A DNA stretch of 64,000 nucleotides, taken from assembly GCF_047123305.1 (NCBI RefSeq), contig NZ_CP138918.1, positions 3,162,001 to 3,226,000 on the forward strand, read 5' to 3'. The stretch comes from Thalassobius sp047123305. GTDB taxonomy: Bacteria; Pseudomonadota; Alphaproteobacteria; Rhodobacterales; Rhodobacteraceae. Position 1 is the first letter of the stretch. Each line of letters begins with the position of its first letter. A program made the position numbers and the translations under genes. A model generated the notes under the pieces. The model saw nothing but the letters and a program-made list of their open reading frames with translations. It was not told where the DNA came from and searched no databases. Shown piece after piece: positions 1 through 9,030 of the stretch.

Positions 1-343
1 GGGTTTTGCCTTTGGGTTTGATCCCGTTCACAGCGCTGGTGATGGCCGCACGGGTGTTGCTGCCGGGCAGCACCAGGGTTTCAATATCGCTGCAATCGCC
101 TTTGCGACGGTGGCCATAAACGGTCAGTCCAAGGTCAAGATCTGCGGGTAGGGTGGACATCAACTCGCCCATGACTTTCTGGGCAATGGTGATCTTGGCC
201 ACCCCGTCAATCTGGCCCCACATGGAGCCGGAGCCGTCCAAAACAACAATGGCGGCAGGTTTTTCCTGTGCTGCCAGAGCAGGGGCAAACATAGGGGTGG
301 CGGTCAGGCACAATGCGGCCGTGAGCAGGCGCAAGGGTTTCAT
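1..343 (-). CDS. Secreted VWA-domain protein, N-terminal part (cut by window edge)
   Basis: The reading frame runs leftward from an ATG at 343 and leaves the window without a stop. The first 24 or so residues form a classic signal peptide (MKPLRLLTAALCL, then hydrophobic, ending ALA before AQE). This is followed by a von Willebrand factor A start with the MIDAS motif DGSGSMWGQ at about residues 39-47 and a VYGHRRKGDC segment. Secreted or periplasmic VWA proteins of this type bind a divalent cation and usually mediate protein contacts; the specific partner is unknown. The gene diverges from uvrA, so the 177-base gap may carry promoters for both. Confidence 0.8.
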   Translation of the reverse strand, partial: MKPLRLLTAALCLTATPMFAPALAAQEKPAAIVVLDGSGSMWGQIDGVAKITIAQKVMGELMSTLPADLDLGLTVYGHRRKGDCSDIETLVLPGSNTRAAITSAVNGIKPKGKT

Positions 344-427
344 CAAAATATCTCCGGTCAAAATCAATGGCGAGATTATGCCGCGAAATTGCGATTTGGG
401 CAAAGAGAACAGATCACAAATTAAAAT

Positions 428-442
428 GTTCGCTTAATGTTC
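428..442. promoter_or_regulatory. LexA (SOS) box of uvrA
   Basis: GTTC-N7-GTTC (GTTC at 428-431 and 439-442) is an exact match to the direct-repeat SOS operator of alphaproteobacteria. It lies about 80 bases before the uvrA start. lexA itself, with the same operator, lies at 46 kb in this window. Confidence 0.85.
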
Positions 443-520
443 ACATTTTTGGGTTGGAGACTCAGGGCGCGTCAACTATCTGTTAACCGGCAAGACGCAA
501 GGACGGATCAGGGACTGACG

Positions 521-3379
521 ATGGCGGATCTGAAGAAAATCGAAGTGCGCGGTGCGCGCGAACACAACCTCAAAAGCATTGACGTGGATATTCCCCGCGA
601 TGAGCTGGTTGTGATCACCGGTCTGTCCGGCTCGGGCAAATCCTCGCTGGCGTTTGACACCATCTACGCCGAAGGCCAGCGCCGCTATGTCGAAAGCCTG
701 AGCGCCTATGCCCGCCAATTCCTTGATATGATGGAAAAACCCGATGTGGACCACATCTCGGGCCTGAGCCCCGCGATCTCCATCGAGCAGAAAACCACTT
801 CGAAGAACCCGCGTTCGACCGTTGGCACGGTGACCGAGATCTACGATTACATGCGGCTGCTCTTTGCCCGTGTCGGCACCCCCTATAGCCCCGCCACCGG
901 CGAGCCGATTGAGGCGCAGCAGGTGCAGGATATGGTGGATCGGGTGATGACCATGGAGGAGGGTACCCGCGCCTATCTGTTGGCCCCGATTGTGCGGGAC
1001 CGCAAAGGGGAATACCGCAAAGAGTTTCTGGAACTGCGCAAACAGGGTTTCCAGCGGGTGAAAGTAAACGGGGATTTCCACGATCTTGATACGCCGCCGG
1101 AACTGGACAAGAAATTCCGCCATAATATCGATGTGGTGGTCGACCGTCTGGTGGTGAAAGAAGGCATGGAGACCCGTCTTGCCGACAGTTTCCGCACCGC
1201 GCTGGATCTGGCCGATGGCATCGCTGTGCTGGAGACCGCGCCGAAAGAGGGTGATCCGGAACGCATCACCTTTTCAGAAAACTTCGCCTGTCCGGTCAGT
1301 GGCTTCACCATTCCCGAGATTGAGCCGCGGCTGTTTTCGTTCAACGCCCCTTTCGGCGCCTGTCCGGAATGTGACGGTCTGGGCAAAGAGCTGTTCTTTG
1401 ACGAACGGCTGGTGGTGCCGGACCAGAACCTGAAGGTCTATGACGGCGCTCTGGCCCCCTGGCGCAAGGGCAAGTCGCCCTACTTCCTGCAAACCATTGA
1501 AGCCATCGCGAAACACTATCAGTTCGACAAAAACACCAAGTGGAAAGACCTGCCCAAAAAGGTGCAACAGGTGTTCCTGCATGGGTCGGGCAAGGAAGAG
1601 ATCGCGTTCCGCTATGACGAAGGGGGGCGGGTCTATCAGGTCACCCGCGTGTTCGAAGGCGTCATCCCCAATATGGAACGTCGCTACCGTGAAACGGACA
1701 GCAACTGGATCCGCGAAGAGTTTGAACGCTATCAGAACAATCGCCCCTGTGGCGCCTGTGGCGGCTACCGTCTGAAGGCCGAAGCATTGGCGGTGAAAAT
1801 TGCCGGTCTGCATGTGGGGCAGGTGGTCGAAATGTCGATCCGCGAGGCCTACGCCTGGTGCAAAACCGTGCCGGAGCATCTGACCGATCAGAAAAACGCC
1901 ATTGCCGGGGCCATCCTGAAAGAGATCCGCGAACGTCTGGGCTTCCTCAACAACGTGGGTCTGGAGTATCTGACGCTGAGCCGCAACTCTGGCACGCTGT
2001 CGGGCGGCGAAAGTCAACGGATCCGGCTGGCCAGCCAGATCGGCTCGGGCTTGACGGGGGTGCTTTATGTGCTGGATGAGCCGTCCATCGGTCTGCACCA
2101 ACGTGACAATGACCGGCTGCTTGGCACGCTGAAAAACCTGCGCGATCAGGGCAATACGGTGATTGTGGTCGAACACGACGAAGAGGCGATCCGCGAGGCG
2201 GATTACGTCTTTGACATCGGGCCGGGGGCCGGTGTGCACGGCGGTGAGATTGTCTCAAAAGGCACACCGCAGGAAATCGCGGCGGACAAAAACTCGCTCA
2301 CCGGTCAATATCTGAGCGGCGTGCGCGAAATCTCGGTGCCGGCGGAACGGCGCGAGGGCAATGGCAAGTTTGTCGAGGTGGTGAAGGCCACCGGCAACAA
2401 CCTGCAGGACGTCAGCGCCAAGTTCCCGCTGGGCAAGTTTGTCTGTGTGACCGGCGTGTCGGGGGGTGGCAAATCCACCCTGACCATTGAGACACTGTTC
2501 AAAACCGCCTCCATGCGGCTCAACGGCGCGCGCCAAACGCCTGCGCCCTGTGAAACGATTAAGGGTTTGGAACACCTCGATAAAGTTATCGACATTGACC
2601 AGCGCCCCATTGGCCGTACCCCACGATCCAATCCGGCAACCTACACTGGCGCCTTCACCCCAATCCGGGAATGGTTCGCCGGTCTGCCCGAGGCCAAAAC
2701 CCGTGGCTACAAGCCCGGCCGCTTTAGCTTCAACGTCAAAGGTGGACGCTGCGAGGCCTGTCAGGGCGACGGGGTGATCAAGATCGAGATGCACTTCCTG
2801 CCAGATGTCTATGTGACCTGCGAAACCTGCAACGGCGCGCGCTATAACCGCGAAACGCTGGAGGTGAAGTTCAAGGGCAAGAGCATCGCCGATGTGCTTG
2901 ATATGACTGTGGAAGATGCGCAGGAGTTTTTCCAGGCGGTGCCCACGATCCGGGACAAGATGGACGCGCTGATGCGGGTTGGGCTGGGCTATATCAAGGT
3001 GGGCCAACAGGCCACCACCCTGTCAGGCGGCGAAGCACAGCGGGTCAAACTGTCCAAGGAACTGGCCAAACGCTCGACCGGTCGGACGCTCTATATTCTG
3101 GATGAACCCACGACCGGTCTGCATTTCGAAGACGTGCGTAAACTGTTGGAAGTGCTGCATGAACTGGTCGATCAGGGCAACACCGTGGTGGTGATCGAAC
3201 ACAATCTGGATGTGGTGAAAACCGCTGATCACATCATCGACATTGGCCCGGAAGGCGGCGATGGCGGTGGCCGCATTGTTGCCGAGGGCACCCCGGAAGA
3301 GGTGGGAGATGTCGCCGAAAGCCACACCGGTCACTATCTGAAACCGATGCTGGGCGGTGCTAAGGTGGCGGCGGAATGA
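521..3379 (+). CDS. uvrA: Excinuclease ABC subunit A
   Basis: UvrA is the damage-recognition ATPase of nucleotide excision repair and loads UvrB on DNA. The 952-residue product has both ABC modules: Walker A GLSGSGKS at residues 34-41 and GVSGGGKS near 645, and signature LSGGE near 493 and 834. The second zinc module near 745 has four cysteines (CEACQGDG, then CETCNG). The first module reads CPVSGF, then GACPECDG, so one canonical cysteine is serine. An in-frame start at 437 would overlap the LexA box at 428-442. The ATG at 521 gives the family's usual length and N-terminus (MADLKKIEVRGAREHNL). SOS regulated, judged by the box upstream. Confidence 0.97.
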   Translation: MADLKKIEVRGAREHNLKSIDVDIPRDELVVITGLSGSGKSSLAFDTIYAEGQRRYVESLSAYARQFLDMMEKPDVDHISGLSPAISIEQKTTSKNPRSTVGTVTEIYDYMRLLFARVGTPYSPATGEPIEAQQVQDMVDRVMTMEEGTRAYLLAPIVRDRKGEYRKEFLELRKQGFQRVKVNGDFHDLDTPPELDKKFRHNIDVVVDRLVVKEGMETRLADSFRTALDLADGIAVLETAPKEGDPERITFSENFACPVSGFTIPEIEPRLFSFNAPFGACPECDGLGKELFFDERLVVPDQNLKVYDGALAPWRKGKSPYFLQTIEAIAKHYQFDKNTKWKDLPKKVQQVFLHGSGKEEIAFRYDEGGRVYQVTRVFEGVIPNMERRYRETDSNWIREEFERYQNNRPCGACGGYRLKAEALAVKIAGLHVGQVVEMSIREAYAWCKTVPEHLTDQKNAIAGAILKEIRERLGFLNNVGLEYLTLSRNSGTLSGGESQRIRLASQIGSGLTGVLYVLDEPSIGLHQRDNDRLLGTLKNLRDQGNTVIVVEHDEEAIREADYVFDIGPGAGVHGGEIVSKGTPQEIAADKNSLTGQYLSGVREISVPAERREGNGKFVEVVKATGNNLQDVSAKFPLGKFVCVTGVSGGGKSTLTIETLFKTASMRLNGARQTPAPCETIKGLEHLDKVIDIDQRPIGRTPRSNPATYTGAFTPIREWFAGLPEAKTRGYKPGRFSFNVKGGRCEACQGDGVIKIEMHFLPDVYVTCETCNGARYNRETLEVKFKGKSIADVLDMTVEDAQEFFQAVPTIRDKMDALMRVGLGYIKVGQQATTLSGGEAQRVKLSKELAKRSTGRTLYILDEPTTGLHFEDVRKLLEVLHELVDQGNTVVVIEHNLDVVKTADHIIDIGPEGGDGGGRIVAEGTPEEVGDVAESHTGHYLKPMLGGAKVAAE

Positions 3380-3810
3380 ACGCTTCGGGCCGTCCCGCGC
3401 TGGCCGCCTTGGCGGTGGTGACACGGGGCGATGAGGTGCTGCTGGTGCGGCGGCGCAAGGATCCCGATCGCGGCCTCTGGGGCTACCCGGGCGGCCATGT
3501 GGAGGCTGGCGAAACCGTGGTAGAGGCGGCGGTGCGCGAGTTGGCCGAGGAAACCGGTGTCACCGGTGAAGGCCTGTCTGTGCTGGAAGGCATCGATGTC
3601 ATTCACCGAGGGGACGCGGGCGCGGTGGCGCATCATTTCTATCTGGTGGCGGTGCATTGTCGCTATCAAGCGGGCGAAGCCCTGGCCGCAGATGACGCCG
3701 AAGAAGCCGCCTGGCTGCCCATCGCAGAGGTCCGTGCCGGGCGCTATCCGATGAGTGATTTTGTCGATCAAGTGCTGGATAAGGCACTAGTCGTGACGGT
3801 TTCTGCCTGA
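3376..3810 (+). CDS. NUDIX hydrolase
   Basis: A 144-residue protein with a complete Nudix box (GHVEAGETVVEAAVRELAEE, then TG) at about residues 40-62, which binds the metal and diphosphate. N-terminal strand pattern LAALAVVTRGDEVLLVRRRKDP fits the ADP-ribose pyrophosphatase/MutT-like group; the substrate cannot be read from sequence. Its ATG overlaps the uvrA stop (ATGA at 3376-3379), so it is translationally coupled to uvrA and probably part of the SOS transcript. A nucleotide-pool sanitising role would fit that context but is inference. Confidence 0.9.
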   Translation: MNASGRPALAALAVVTRGDEVLLVRRRKDPDRGLWGYPGGHVEAGETVVEAAVRELAEETGVTGEGLSVLEGIDVIHRGDAGAVAHHFYLVAVHCRYQAGEALAADDAEEAAWLPIAEVRAGRYPMSDFVDQVLDKALVVTVSA

Positions 3811-3880
3811 AGTAACTGCCTGATGTAGCTGTGCAAATGCGGCGCAACCTCAGCAAAGATTACGCCGACATTTCCGTAGC

Positions 3881-4075
3881 TTAGGATTTTGATGCGGGAC
3901 AGGTGCTGATCCCCAGAAGGGAATAGATCGGGCAGCTGTTCAACAGGCCGGTCGCTAGAGGCACCACGCCGATCCACATCCACCAGCCATAGCCCAAGAG
4001 CGCCCCCAGCACCAAAAGTGCGCCCAAAGCGATCCGCAGGATTTTGTCCAATCCGCCAACATTCTTGCCAAACAT
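3881..4075 (-). CDS. DUF2892 small membrane protein (YgaP transmembrane-like)
   Basis: A 64-residue protein starting MFGKNVGGLDKILRIALGA, with two hydrophobic segments (about 14-30 and 33-48) and the typical C-terminal NSCPIYSLLGISTCP motif with two cysteines. This is the stand-alone form of the membrane domain that is fused to rhodanese in YgaP. Role unknown; such proteins are linked to sulfur or redox metabolism. It is convergent with the NUDIX gene, and an FNR-like palindrome sits 67 bases upstream at 4142-4155, suggesting low-oxygen induction. Confidence 0.8.
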   Translation of the reverse strand: MFGKNVGGLDKILRIALGALLVLGALLGYGWWMWIGVVPLATGLLNSCPIYSLLGISTCPASKS

Positions 4076-4141
4076 CTGCTGTCCTTTCTGAGAGATGTGT
4101 CACGTTCGTTGGCAACTTATTAAAAATTCAAAAGTCAGAAT

Positions 4142-4155
4142 ATGATCTAGGTCAA
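4142..4155 (-). promoter_or_regulatory. FNR/Dnr-family-like binding site
   Basis: Read on the minus strand the site is TTGACCTAGATCAT, 8 of 10 fixed bases of TTGAT-N4-ATCAA. Its distance from the DUF2892 start (67 bases) allows a class II activator position about 41 bases before a start site near 4107. Which regulator (FnrL, Dnr, Nnr) cannot be told. Confidence 0.45.
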
Positions 4156-4200
4156 GCACCACGAAACCGTGAACATCTGGTGACCCGCCGTGAAGGCAGC

Positions 4201-4230
4201 AAAAAGGGCGCTGCCTTGTGGCAACGCCCT
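4201..4230 (-). terminator. Intrinsic terminator after mmsB
   Basis: On the minus strand AGGGCG, then TGCC-ACAA-GGCA nested inside, then CGCCCT and a T run. The stem is about 11 base pairs with a one-base internal mismatch. It lies 23 bases after the mmsB stop. Confidence 0.85.
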
Positions 4231-4252
4231 CCTGTCGTGTTTTGGCTCGGAT

Positions 4253-5125
4253 TTAACCGCGACCGCGTTTTTCAAATCGGGGCAGCATGGCCGAGAAATC
4301 CATCCCCTGACCACCTTCGTTTTCGACAAACTGTTCATAGAGCGCTTTGGCCAGTTCCCCCATCGGGGTGTCGGCATCAGCGCTTTCGGCGGCTTGTTGG
4401 CTAAGGCGCAGGTCCTTCAGCATCAACTCGGCCGCAAAGCCCGGCTGGTAGTCATTGTCGGCAGGTGATTGTGGGCCAACGCCGGGGGCGGGGCAATAGG
4501 CGTTCATTGTCCAGCTGTAGCCCGAAGAGGTGGAAACCACATCGAACATCTTGCCGCGATCAAGGCCCAATTTGTCCGCCAAAGCAAAGGCTTCGCAGGT
4601 CGCGACCATGGTGACACCCAGGATCATGTTGTTGCAGATCTTTGCGGCCTGACCGGCCCCCGCATCGCCGCAATGCACGGCCTTTTGGCCCATGATATCA
4701 AACAGCGGATCAACAGTTGCAAAGGCCTCGGCCCCGCCGCCAACCATGAAGGTCAAGGTGCCGCCCGCCGCGCCGCCGACGCCGCCCGATACGGGCGCGT
4801 CCAGTGCGCCCATGCCCGCCGCAGCAGCCTGATCGGCTACGGCACGGGCGCTGTCGACGTCCACGGTGGAACAATCACACAGCACCGCGCCTTTGGTCAT
4901 GGTGGGGATCACCTCGCCAGCCACAGCGCGCAGGATATTGCCATTGGGCAGCATGGTGATCACCACCTCTGCACCAGTGACTGCTGCGGCGGCGGTGTCG
5001 GCCTTGCTAACGCTTTCGGGCATCGGGGCGGCCAGATCGAAACCGGCAACGTCATGGCCTGCTTTGGCCAGGTTCGCCGCCATCGGGCCACCCATGTTGC
5101 CCAGACCGATAAATGCGATTTTCAT
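4253..5125 (-). CDS. mmsB: 3-hydroxyisobutyrate dehydrogenase
   Basis: Oxidises 3-hydroxyisobutyrate to methylmalonate semialdehyde with NAD in valine degradation. The 290-residue product begins with the Rossmann motif GLGNMGGPMAANL (residues 7-19). It has the substrate-binding DAPVSGGVGGA stretch near 122 and the catalytic-lysine segment GAGQAAKICNNM near 165. Length and motifs match the beta-hydroxyacid dehydrogenase family. It is the last gene of a three-gene unit with the hydrolase and the acyl-CoA dehydrogenase (12 and 3 bases between genes), followed by a terminator. Confidence 0.93.
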   Translation of the reverse strand: MKIAFIGLGNMGGPMAANLAKAGHDVAGFDLAAPMPESVSKADTAAAAVTGAEVVITMLPNGNILRAVAGEVIPTMTKGAVLCDCSTVDVDSARAVADQAAAAGMGALDAPVSGGVGGAAGGTLTFMVGGGAEAFATVDPLFDIMGQKAVHCGDAGAGQAAKICNNMILGVTMVATCEAFALADKLGLDRGKMFDVVSTSSGYSWTMNAYCPAPGVGPQSPADNDYQPGFAAELMLKDLRLSQQAAESADADTPMGELAKALYEQFVENEGGQGMDFSAMLPRFEKRGRG

Positions 5126-5137
5126 GTGCGTTTCTCC

Positions 5138-6169
5138 TCAGATCTTCAGGGCGTTCTCGCCCAACGGCAGCAGCATCTGGGTGATCTCAAGCGAGGTCAC
5201 ATCGCCGGGGCTGCCATGTTTCCATGTGGGATTGCGGTCCTTGTCGATGATCTGGGCGCGGACGCCTTCCAGAAAATCACCCATGTCCATGGACCGGTAG
5301 GTAAAGCGGTATTCCTGCTCCAGCGCCTTTTGGATGTCGTCAGAGGCACGGGCGCGGTGCACCAGTTCAATCGTGCAGCCCGCTGACAGGGGCGAGACAC
5401 GGTTCAATGTTTTCAATGCCTTGGCGGCAAACTCTGATGTGGCACCCTGCAAGGCGTTCAGCACATCGGTCAGGCTGTCACCGGCAAAGAGCATGTCGAT
5501 CTCGGCCTGTTGATCCGCCAGAACGCCCGCAGGCGCCTGCTGCGCCGCGCGGTCAATGGCTTCCCAATCACCGGTCTCGATCAGTTCCGCGGTCAGGGCG
5601 GGCCATTTTTCTTCGGGCACGAAGTAATCGGCAAAACCAGCGTGGATCGCATCCGCCGCGCCGATCCGGCCCCCAGTGGCGCCCAGATATTCGCCAATCC
5701 GTCCCGGTGCGCGGGCCAGGATCAAGGTGCCGCCCACATCAGGGATCAAACCAATGCCGGTTTCGGGCATGGCGATCTGGCTGCTTTCGCCGACCACACG
5801 GTGAGAGCCGTGACAGCCGATGCCAACGCCGCCGCCCATTGTGAACCCCTGCATCAGCGAGGCCACAGGTTTGGGGAAATTGAACAGTTTGGCGTTCATC
5901 CGGTATTCATCGGACCAGAATGTGCGGCCATAGGCAAAATCACCTTTGGTGCCCGCGGCATACATCTCTGCAATGTCACCGCCCGCGCAGAAGGCACGCT
6001 CCCCCTCCGCATCCAGCAGCACCATCTTCACGGCGTCATCCGCCGCCCAGGCATCCTGCGCCTTTTCAATCTCAAGACACATCTCATAGCTGAGCGCGTT
6101 CAGCGCCTTGGGGCGGGTCAGGGTGATCCGGCCAATTTGGCCTTCGATACGGGTTTGGATGTCGGTCAT
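5138..6169 (-). CDS. 3-hydroxyisobutyryl-CoA hydrolase (enoyl-CoA hydratase/isomerase fold)
   Basis: Crotonase-fold protein of 343 residues, the length of 3-hydroxyisobutyryl-CoA hydrolases rather than of the 260-residue hydratases. Visible motifs are the oxyanion-hole segments AFCAGGDIAEMY (about 60) and GFTMGGGVGIGCHGSHRV (about 108) and MPETGIGLIPDVGG (about 134). It removes CoA from 3-hydroxyisobutyryl-CoA, giving the substrate of the next gene, mmsB. Its position between isobutyryl-CoA dehydrogenase and mmsB supports this over a generic hydratase. Confidence 0.9.
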   Translation of the reverse strand: MTDIQTRIEGQIGRITLTRPKALNALSYEMCLEIEKAQDAWAADDAVKMVLLDAEGERAFCAGGDIAEMYAAGTKGDFAYGRTFWSDEYRMNAKLFNFPKPVASLMQGFTMGGGVGIGCHGSHRVVGESSQIAMPETGIGLIPDVGGTLILARAPGRIGEYLGATGGRIGAADAIHAGFADYFVPEEKWPALTAELIETGDWEAIDRAAQQAPAGVLADQQAEIDMLFAGDSLTDVLNALQGATSEFAAKALKTLNRVSPLSAGCTIELVHRARASDDIQKALEQEYRFTYRSMDMGDFLEGVRAQIIDKDRNPTWKHGSPGDVTSLEITQMLLPLGENALKI

Positions 6170-6172
6170 CAG

Positions 6173-7318
6173 TTAAGCATTCTCTGCCAGCAGTTGCCGC
6201 GCCACGATCAGGCGCATGATTTCATTGGTGCCTTCAAGGATCTCATGCACCCGCAGGTCACGCACGATCTTTTCAACGCCGTAATCCGCCAGATAGCCGT
6301 AGCCACCGTGCAGTTGCAGACATTGGTTGGCCACCTTCGATCCGGTCTCGGTCACAAAACGTTTGGCCATCGCGCAGAATTTAGTGGCATCGGGTGCGCC
6401 TTGATCCAGCTTCCATGCGGCCTGGCGCAGGAAGGTGCGGGCGGCTTGCAGCTCTGTCTCCATATCCGCCAGACGGAATTGCAGCGCCTGGAACTGGTCG
6501 ATGGATTTGCCGAAAGCCTTGCGTTCGCTCATATATTGCAGCGTGGCGGTCAGCGCGGATTGCGCCGCACCCAGACTGCAGGCCGAAATGTTCAGGCGGC
6601 CCCCATCCAGACCCGCCATCGCGTATTTGAAACCGTCGCCTTCGCTGCCGACCAGGTTGGCGGCGGGGATTTTGCAATCGTCGAACTGCACCTGACGGGT
6701 GGGCTGGCTTTTCCAGCCCATCTTGTCCTCTAGCCCGCCAAAGCTGAGGCCGTCGGTGCCGTCATCCACCACCACAGTGGAAATGCCTTTAGGCCCATCA
6801 TCGCCGGTGCGGACCATCACAACATAGGTATCCGAATATCCGCCGCCCGAGATAAAGGCCTTGGTGCCGTTCAGCGTGTAGCCTTCGTTGCTGCGCTCGG
6901 CGCGGGTTTTCAGCGCTGCGGCATCCGAGCCGGAGCCGGGTTCGGTCAGGCAGTAGCTCAGCACCTTGTCCATGGTGATGGCAGGGGAGAGGAACTGTTC
7001 TTTCACATGGTCATCGCCGAAGGTGTCGAGCATTTTGGCGCACATGTTGTGGATCGACAGGAAGGAAGCCACAGAAGGGCAAGCCATTGACAGCGCTTCG
7101 AAAACCAGCGTGGCATCCAGACGCCCCAGGCCCGAGCCGCCGGACTCTTCCGAGACATAAATCCCACCCAGACCCAGCGCGCCAACCTCGGCCCAAAGTT
7201 CTTTGGGGATGGTGCCGTCTTTTTCCCACTGATGGGCATGGGGGGCGATATGTTCTTCGCCAAACGCCTTGGCCATATCATAGATGGCGACCTGTTCCTC
7301 GCTCAGTGCAAAATCCAC
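6173..7318 (-). CDS. Isobutyryl-CoA dehydrogenase (acyl-CoA dehydrogenase family)
   Basis: FAD-dependent acyl-CoA dehydrogenase of 381 residues, with the N-terminal helical domain, the LTEPGSGSDAAALKT flavin/substrate motif and the C-terminal catalytic ILEGTNEIMR segment. Context with HIBCH and mmsB points to isobutyryl-CoA (valine pathway) as substrate. The start is taken as GTG at 7318 because GGAGG lies seven bases before it; the nearby ATG is out of frame. A longer in-frame start at 7354 lacks family support. 169 untranslated bases separate it from the array of small paralogues upstream. Confidence 0.88.
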   Translation of the reverse strand: MDFALSEEQVAIYDMAKAFGEEHIAPHAHQWEKDGTIPKELWAEVGALGLGGIYVSEESGGSGLGRLDATLVFEALSMACPSVASFLSIHNMCAKMLDTFGDDHVKEQFLSPAITMDKVLSYCLTEPGSGSDAAALKTRAERSNEGYTLNGTKAFISGGGYSDTYVVMVRTGDDGPKGISTVVVDDGTDGLSFGGLEDKMGWKSQPTRQVQFDDCKIPAANLVGSEGDGFKYAMAGLDGGRLNISACSLGAAQSALTATLQYMSERKAFGKSIDQFQALQFRLADMETELQAARTFLRQAAWKLDQGAPDATKFCAMAKRFVTETGSKVANQCLQLHGGYGYLADYGVEKIVRDLRVHEILEGTNEIMRLIVARQLLAENA

Positions 7319-7487
7319 TGCATTTCCTCCCGATTCAGACCTGGCTGAGCGCACGGTGCCGCAGGGTCAGCCATTATTGAACATGTGTTTAATTTCCAAT
7401 TCCTACAGAAGTTTTGCAAGGCGAAACCAATGGGAAAAAGATGGGTAGAAATACGTGGTTTTTTGCTTGTTTGTGCGATGTGATGCC

Positions 7488-7907
7488 TTAGGGCAGTCGC
7501 GCCTGCATCAGATCAATAATATTAAGCGGCAAACGCAACATATGGGCGGCCTTTGTCTTGCAGCGCACAACGGACACCGTAATCAACGGCGCGGCCTCCC
7601 AGAACTCGGCAAAGGTTTCCGCCAGCCGTTGGCTGAGGGCGGTTGGGGCGTACATCACGTATAGGCGCGGTTTGCCACCTGCGGCCAAAACGGGCTCCAT
7701 CCGGGCCTGCAGCCGCAGCCGGTCGTCCAGATCCATCCGCACTTCGCGCAAATCGGTCAGGTCGCACAGAATATTCTGCCCCGAACAGGCCTCTGGATGG
7801 GTGGCGTAGCTTTCAAACAGCCCGACTGCATCGGAACAGGTGATCACGCCGCGCCCCCGATAGAAGGCAAGGTTGTGGTCCGGCGCAATGTGATAGGCGA
7901 AGGGCAT
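7488..7907 (-). CDS. Unknown 139-residue protein, paralogue array 1 member A
   Basis: No recognised family. The protein has a predicted strand (YHIAPDHNLAFYRGRG) followed by a helix, then YATHPEACSGQNILCDL, an Asp at MDLDDR, the strand YVMYAPT and a helix ending EFWEAAP. The Asp of CDLT, the Asp of MDL, the Pro of YAPT and the Trp of FWE are kept in all eight relatives in this window. No signal peptide, membrane segment or metal motif. Closest to members B and C, which share the YATHP-x-A-x-x-GQNIL stretch. Last gene of the array, 169 bases before isobutyryl-CoA dehydrogenase. A degenerate STAS-like fold is possible but is inference. Confidence 0.8.
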   Translation of the reverse strand: MPFAYHIAPDHNLAFYRGRGVITCSDAVGLFESYATHPEACSGQNILCDLTDLREVRMDLDDRLRLQARMEPVLAAGGKPRLYVMYAPTALSQRLAETFAEFWEAAPLITVSVVRCKTKAAHMLRLPLNIIDLMQARLP

Positions 7908-8054
7908 GGGATTTACATCTCAGAATTGAGGTGAGCCTATCGGTTAAGGCTACTGTGTAAACACCGTATAAACCGCTTTTTTGGTTATGCCATAGATGGT
8001 TAAAACTAGAGTAACCCTGTGGCATTTGTGCACGCGTAGGGGGAGTTTGCGGCG

Positions 8055-8474
8055 CTATCGTGCGTCTGCCCGGAGTGCGTCAAAGGTCATATAGTCCAGC
8101 CCCAGAAGCCCCAGCGCCTCGGGTTCGGATTTGGCAAGCATCAGTTCCATTTGCGGCACCGGTTGCCAGAACGTTATGTAGTTTTCGGCCAGCGCCAGCG
8201 CCCGTTCGTTAGGCGCATACATCACATAGCGCCTGGTGCCACCTCCCATCGACAGGATTGGTTCCATCACCGACTGCAGTCGCATTCGTTTGGCGTAATC
8301 AATCCGGCTTTCTTTCAGGGCAGACATATCGTTGAGGATGTTCTGCCCGGGCTGGGCGTTGGGATGAGTGGCATAGGTTTCAAAGACCACAGCAGAATCT
8401 GCATCGGTGATCACCCCGGTCGAGATCAGATAGATCAGGTTAGGCTGTTGATAGACATCGATGGATACCGGCAT
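8055..8474 (-). CDS. Unknown 139-residue protein, paralogue array 1 member B
   Basis: Paralogue of its neighbours with YATHPNAQPGQNILNDM, then RIDYAKR, YVMYAPN and the Trp of TFWQPVP. The frame is open upstream to 8561, but ATG 8474 (MPVSIDVYQQ) is preferred: it has GAGGTGGGG upstream and yields exactly 139 residues, as in members A and C. The C-terminus carries an ALGLLGLDY helix, a feature of most members. It lies 147 bases before member A and 100 bases after member C, so each gene has room for its own translation signals and possibly promoter. Confidence 0.8.
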   Translation of the reverse strand: MPVSIDVYQQPNLIYLISTGVITDADSAVVFETYATHPNAQPGQNILNDMSALKESRIDYAKRMRLQSVMEPILSMGGGTRRYVMYAPNERALALAENYITFWQPVPQMELMLAKSEPEALGLLGLDYMTFDALRADAR

Positions 8475-8574
8475 AAAACCCCACCTCATTTGCGACATCT
8501 GATGGTCGCCTGCGGAGCCGCGGTTTGTAAATGCTTCGCATGCATTCCGCCACAGAAACATACATCTGTGCTGC

Positions 8575-8994
8575 TTATTTAAGCAGGTCAGTCACATTCG
8601 CCATGGAGTCATAGGGCAAATTAAGCAAGTTCAGCGCTTCGCCTTCGTCGCTAACAACATGGGCCGTGATCAAAGGGGTGCTTTCCCACAGCTTTGCATA
8701 TTGGGTTGCCAGCTGTTGCGATGTGTCATGCGGGGCGTAGTAGACAATGGTGCGCGGTTTTTCTCCGGTGGAGAGCACACGATCCAGCGAGGTCTGCAAT
8801 GCCAGCCGTTTGGGCAAATCGAAGTAGCCGTGCGTGATGCCGGACATATCGCTGAGGATGTTCTGACCGGCGCGGGCGTCCGGGTGAGTGGCATACGATT
8901 GCAGCGCAACGGCACTATCACTGTCGTCAATTTCGCCCATCCATTGCATCACAATAAGCTCGTGTTCGTTAACGATGGTCAGATGAATGGCCAT
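8575..8994 (-). CDS. Unknown 139-residue protein, paralogue array 1 member C
   Basis: Starts MAIHLTIVNEHELIVMQW. It contains YATHPDARAGQNILSDMS, YFDLPKRLALQ, IVYYAPHD, and the Trp of KLWESTPLITA. That last stretch is nearly the same as FWEAAPLITV in member A, which shows recent duplication between A and C. Charged, soluble-looking protein with no export signal. A purine-rich AAAGGACG lies about eleven bases before the ATG. Function unknown. Confidence 0.8.
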   Translation of the reverse strand: MAIHLTIVNEHELIVMQWMGEIDDSDSAVALQSYATHPDARAGQNILSDMSGITHGYFDLPKRLALQTSLDRVLSTGEKPRTIVYYAPHDTSQQLATQYAKLWESTPLITAHVVSDEGEALNLLNLPYDSMANVTDLLK

Positions 8995-9030
8995 GGGGCA
9001 GGGCGTCCTTTCAGGGGGGAGCTTGCGGGG

